This document shows positions 62,662 through 64,000 of a stretch of 64,000 nucleotides of DNA, one piece after another (position 1 is the stretch's first letter; each line of letters opens with the position of its first letter). Location: the NCBI GenBank assembly GCA_963210315.1, contig OY723295.1:474501-538500 (forward strand). Direction: 5' to 3'. The position numbers and the translations under genes are program-made. The notes beneath the pieces were generated by a model. It ran no database searches, was not told the DNA's origin, and saw only the letters and a list, made by a program, of their open reading frames with translations. Origin of the DNA: Rhynchopus euleeides (lineage: Eukaryota; Euglenozoa; Diplonemea; Diplonemida; Diplonemidae).

Positions 62662-63663
62662 TCAGAGGGTGTCCATGTCGTCCTCCTCCACTGTGATGGC
62701 CTGCGGGATGCTCGGAGGGGCTTCTTCCTCTGTGTCGGGGACCTCAGGCTGTGCGAGGTCGATCCCCAGCAGGTCCTTGTACCTCCCCACGGTGGAGGTG
62801 TTGGCCTGGCCTGAGCCGGTCACCGTGGCGCGGGGCTGTTCCAAAGGAACGGTGACCTTCCACAGGGCCAACTGCCCCTCCACCTGCTCGCAGGTGATGG
62901 GCTCGCCATCGGCAGGGCTCCTGGGGAGGAAATAGGTGGCGGTGTATGTGCCGCTGGGGATTGTCGAACCCTCGTGGACCACGCGAAGACACGTCAGCGA
63001 CACCTGCAGGCCTGTCACTGAAAACTCAACCCGGGTCAACAGCCCCTCGAGCATCACCACATGCACGTTGGCTGCCCCAGGCAACGGGGTGACCACCGGG
63101 AAGTGCTGCATCACATTCTTCGTCGTAGTATCCTCCTCCTGCTGCACGGCAGTGTACACGTTGTTCATCTCGACCTCCTTGTAGGCCGGGGCAAGCGCAG
63201 CAAGGACCCGCTGGTACAGCGGATTCTTCTTGTGGCCCTCCTCCGCCCAAGCCAAGGGCATCTTTGGCTTGAGGGTGACACCCACCAACTTGGTGTCTTG
63301 CACCTTCCCGCGCTTCACCTCAACCCTGTAGGTGGCGGGGAGGGTGCCGTCCTTCTGCATCATCTCGACCTCCCTCACAGCGAGCTTGTCCATGTCAGGG
63401 AATACGGCGGTGATGGCGTTGGCCACCTGGGGGCTGTGCTTGTTGATCTCCTTGCCGGTCAACACCGTTGCTAGGAGCCTTCTAATGGATCCCAGTGTCA
63501 GCACACTTCCCCCTTTTTTAACGAGGAAGGCCGTGCAAAAATCAGCCACAATGTTCGTCGCCTCCGCAGCCTCGGGACTCTCTGCGCTCTTCTTCTTCTT
63601 ACTCGACTTCGCCGCCGGCTTCGCTGCCACCTTCACTGCCGGCTTCGTTGTCGTCTTCCCCAT
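62662..63663 (-). CDS. Accessory protein of the transposon, unknown family
   Basis: 333 residues, ATG at 63663, no intron. The first 30 residues are Lys/Ala-rich (MGKTTTKPAVKVAAKPAAKS), like a histone H1 tail or nuclear signal. About 35-110 is a helical domain (VADFCTAFLVKKGGSVLTLG...). About 110-270 looks beta-rich, and the tail is acidic (VPDTEEEAPP, VEEDDMDTL). No catalytic motif or family recognised. It lies between the transposase and the right TIR in the same direction, so it is part of the element: perhaps a TIR-binding or chromatin-associated helper. Confidence 0.65.
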   Translation of the reverse strand: MGKTTTKPAVKVAAKPAAKSSKKKKSAESPEAAEATNIVADFCTAFLVKKGGSVLTLGSIRRLLATVLTGKEINKHSPQVANAITAVFPDMDKLAVREVEMMQKDGTLPATYRVEVKRGKVQDTKLVGVTLKPKMPLAWAEEGHKKNPLYQRVLAALAPAYKEVEMNNVYTAVQQEEDTTTKNVMQHFPVVTPLPGAANVHVVMLEGLLTRVEFSVTGLQVSLTCLRVVHEGSTIPSGTYTATYFLPRSPADGEPITCEQVEGQLALWKVTVPLEQPRATVTGSGQANTSTVGRYKDLLGIDLAQPEVPDTEEEAPPSIPQAITVEEDDMDTL

Positions 63664-63761
63664 TTTTGTGAATCAGGTCTGCGAGCTGGGATGGGTGGAA
63701 ACGTCCGTTTGGTGTGTGTGTGTGTGGCTGTACTTCAGTGACGAGTGCCACATTGCATAGG

Positions 63762-63919
63762 TATCATGGGAAAAATGAGTGAAAATAGGTGAAAAGACTC
63801 CCGCTAGGGGGAGTCAGACTCCCGCTAGCGGGAGTATAGACTCCCGCTAGCGGGAGTTGGACTCCCCCTAGTTGAGACTCCCGAAAAGGGTTACCCTACC
63901 CCCGCTGGAGTCCACCGTG
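63762..63919. repeat. Right terminal inverted repeat of the transposon
   Basis: Inverted partner of 60410-60590. Contains GACTCCCGCTAG-type palindromes and ends CCGCTGGAGTCCACCGTG. Confidence 0.92.
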
Positions 63920-64000
63920 CAAAAAAAAATTCGAAAGGGTCCCCCTACAAATCGCCGGTCTTAGGAATTTTTTTTGGGCACCCAGATTTCAAAAAATTTC
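63920..64000. repeat. Dispersed repeat family B, right part of the split copy
   Basis: Resumes at CAAAAAAAAATTCGAAAGGG and matches 32756-32838 to the end of the window. Confidence 0.9.

Larger units (their letters stand above)
60410..63919. mobile_element. Complete 3.51-kb TIR transposon with two genes, 2-bp CA TSD
   Basis: Ends CACGGTGGACTCCAGCGG at 60410 and its inverted form at 63902-63919. Terminal inverted repeats of about 160-180 bp contain several GACTCCCGCTAGCGGGAGTC palindromes. A CA dinucleotide flanks both ends (60408-60409 and 63920-63921). Removing the element and one CA restores exactly the continuous family B repeat seen at 32748-32765, including its nine A. Two minus-strand genes lie inside: a probable transposase and a basic accessory protein. 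The CAC start and 2-bp TSD recall CACTA/Mirage/Chapaev elements; CACGGTG also resembles RAG/Transib ends, but those make 5-bp TSDs. Confidence 0.93.

Noticed and set aside
1..64000. tRNA, rRNA, SL RNA or snRNA genes
   Set aside because: I looked for cloverleaf and conserved box patterns by eye and saw none that I could defend; a covariance-model scan would be decisive.

Overview
The window looks like nuclear DNA of a GC-rich protist. Its proteins are eukaryotic: a mitochondrial HSP60, a SURF6/Rrp14-type nucleolar protein, a cyclic-nucleotide-gated channel and a GILT-like thiol reductase. Several genes carry short conventional GT-AG introns of about 65-190 bp, mostly with a GTATG donor. Every gene I can support over 64 kb lies on the minus strand, usually with an AG shortly before the ATG. 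One coiled-coil protein (23301-25463) starts with what looks like the N-terminal domain of kinetoplastid BILBO1. One-strand gene order, AG-preceded starts and that domain suggest Euglenozoa; ordinary cis-introns fit a diplonemid better than a kinetoplastid. This assignment is inference.

Layout. 0-3.4 kb: tandem duplicate of a GILT-like gene, the second copy frameshifted. 5.1-6.0 and 17.0-17.8 kb: two copies of one short non-autonomous transposon, each with a perfect 9-bp target-site duplication. 6.8-9.0 kb: four-exon cyclic-nucleotide-gated channel. 10.9-12.2 kb: four-exon SURF6-like gene. 12.9-15.4 kb: two coiled-coil genes, then a decayed gene to 16.2 kb. 18.9-20.7 kb: two-exon HSP60. 21.2-22.4 kb: fold-back repeat. 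23.3-25.5 kb: BILBO1-like coiled-coil gene. 28.4-31.5 kb: AT-rich island with a palindromic block and a tyrosine-recombinase gene inside nested inverted repeats. 31.8-35.7 kb: stacked dispersed repeats. 35.7-38.5 kb: large single-pass membrane protein. 38.8-55.4 kb: array of about 6.35-kb units, each with a multipass membrane protein carrying three tandem ubiquitin-like folds and (in the first two units) an RRM protein probably targeted to mitochondria. 55.4-60.4 kb: repeats and a broken BED-finger gene. 60.4-63.9 kb: an intact 3.51-kb DNA transposon with two genes, inserted in a repeat whose uninterrupted copy at 32.55-32.84 kb serves as the empty site.

The cellular genes do not form one obvious pathway. 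If the euglenozoan reading is right they would be co-transcribed and separated by trans-splicing, so neighbours need not be related in function. The most notable content is the mobile DNA (a self-documented transposon insertion, a tyrosine-recombinase element bounded by inverted repeats, a 9-bp-TSD MITE family) and the membrane/ubiquitin-like protein family, whose copies are nearly identical except in two short windows.
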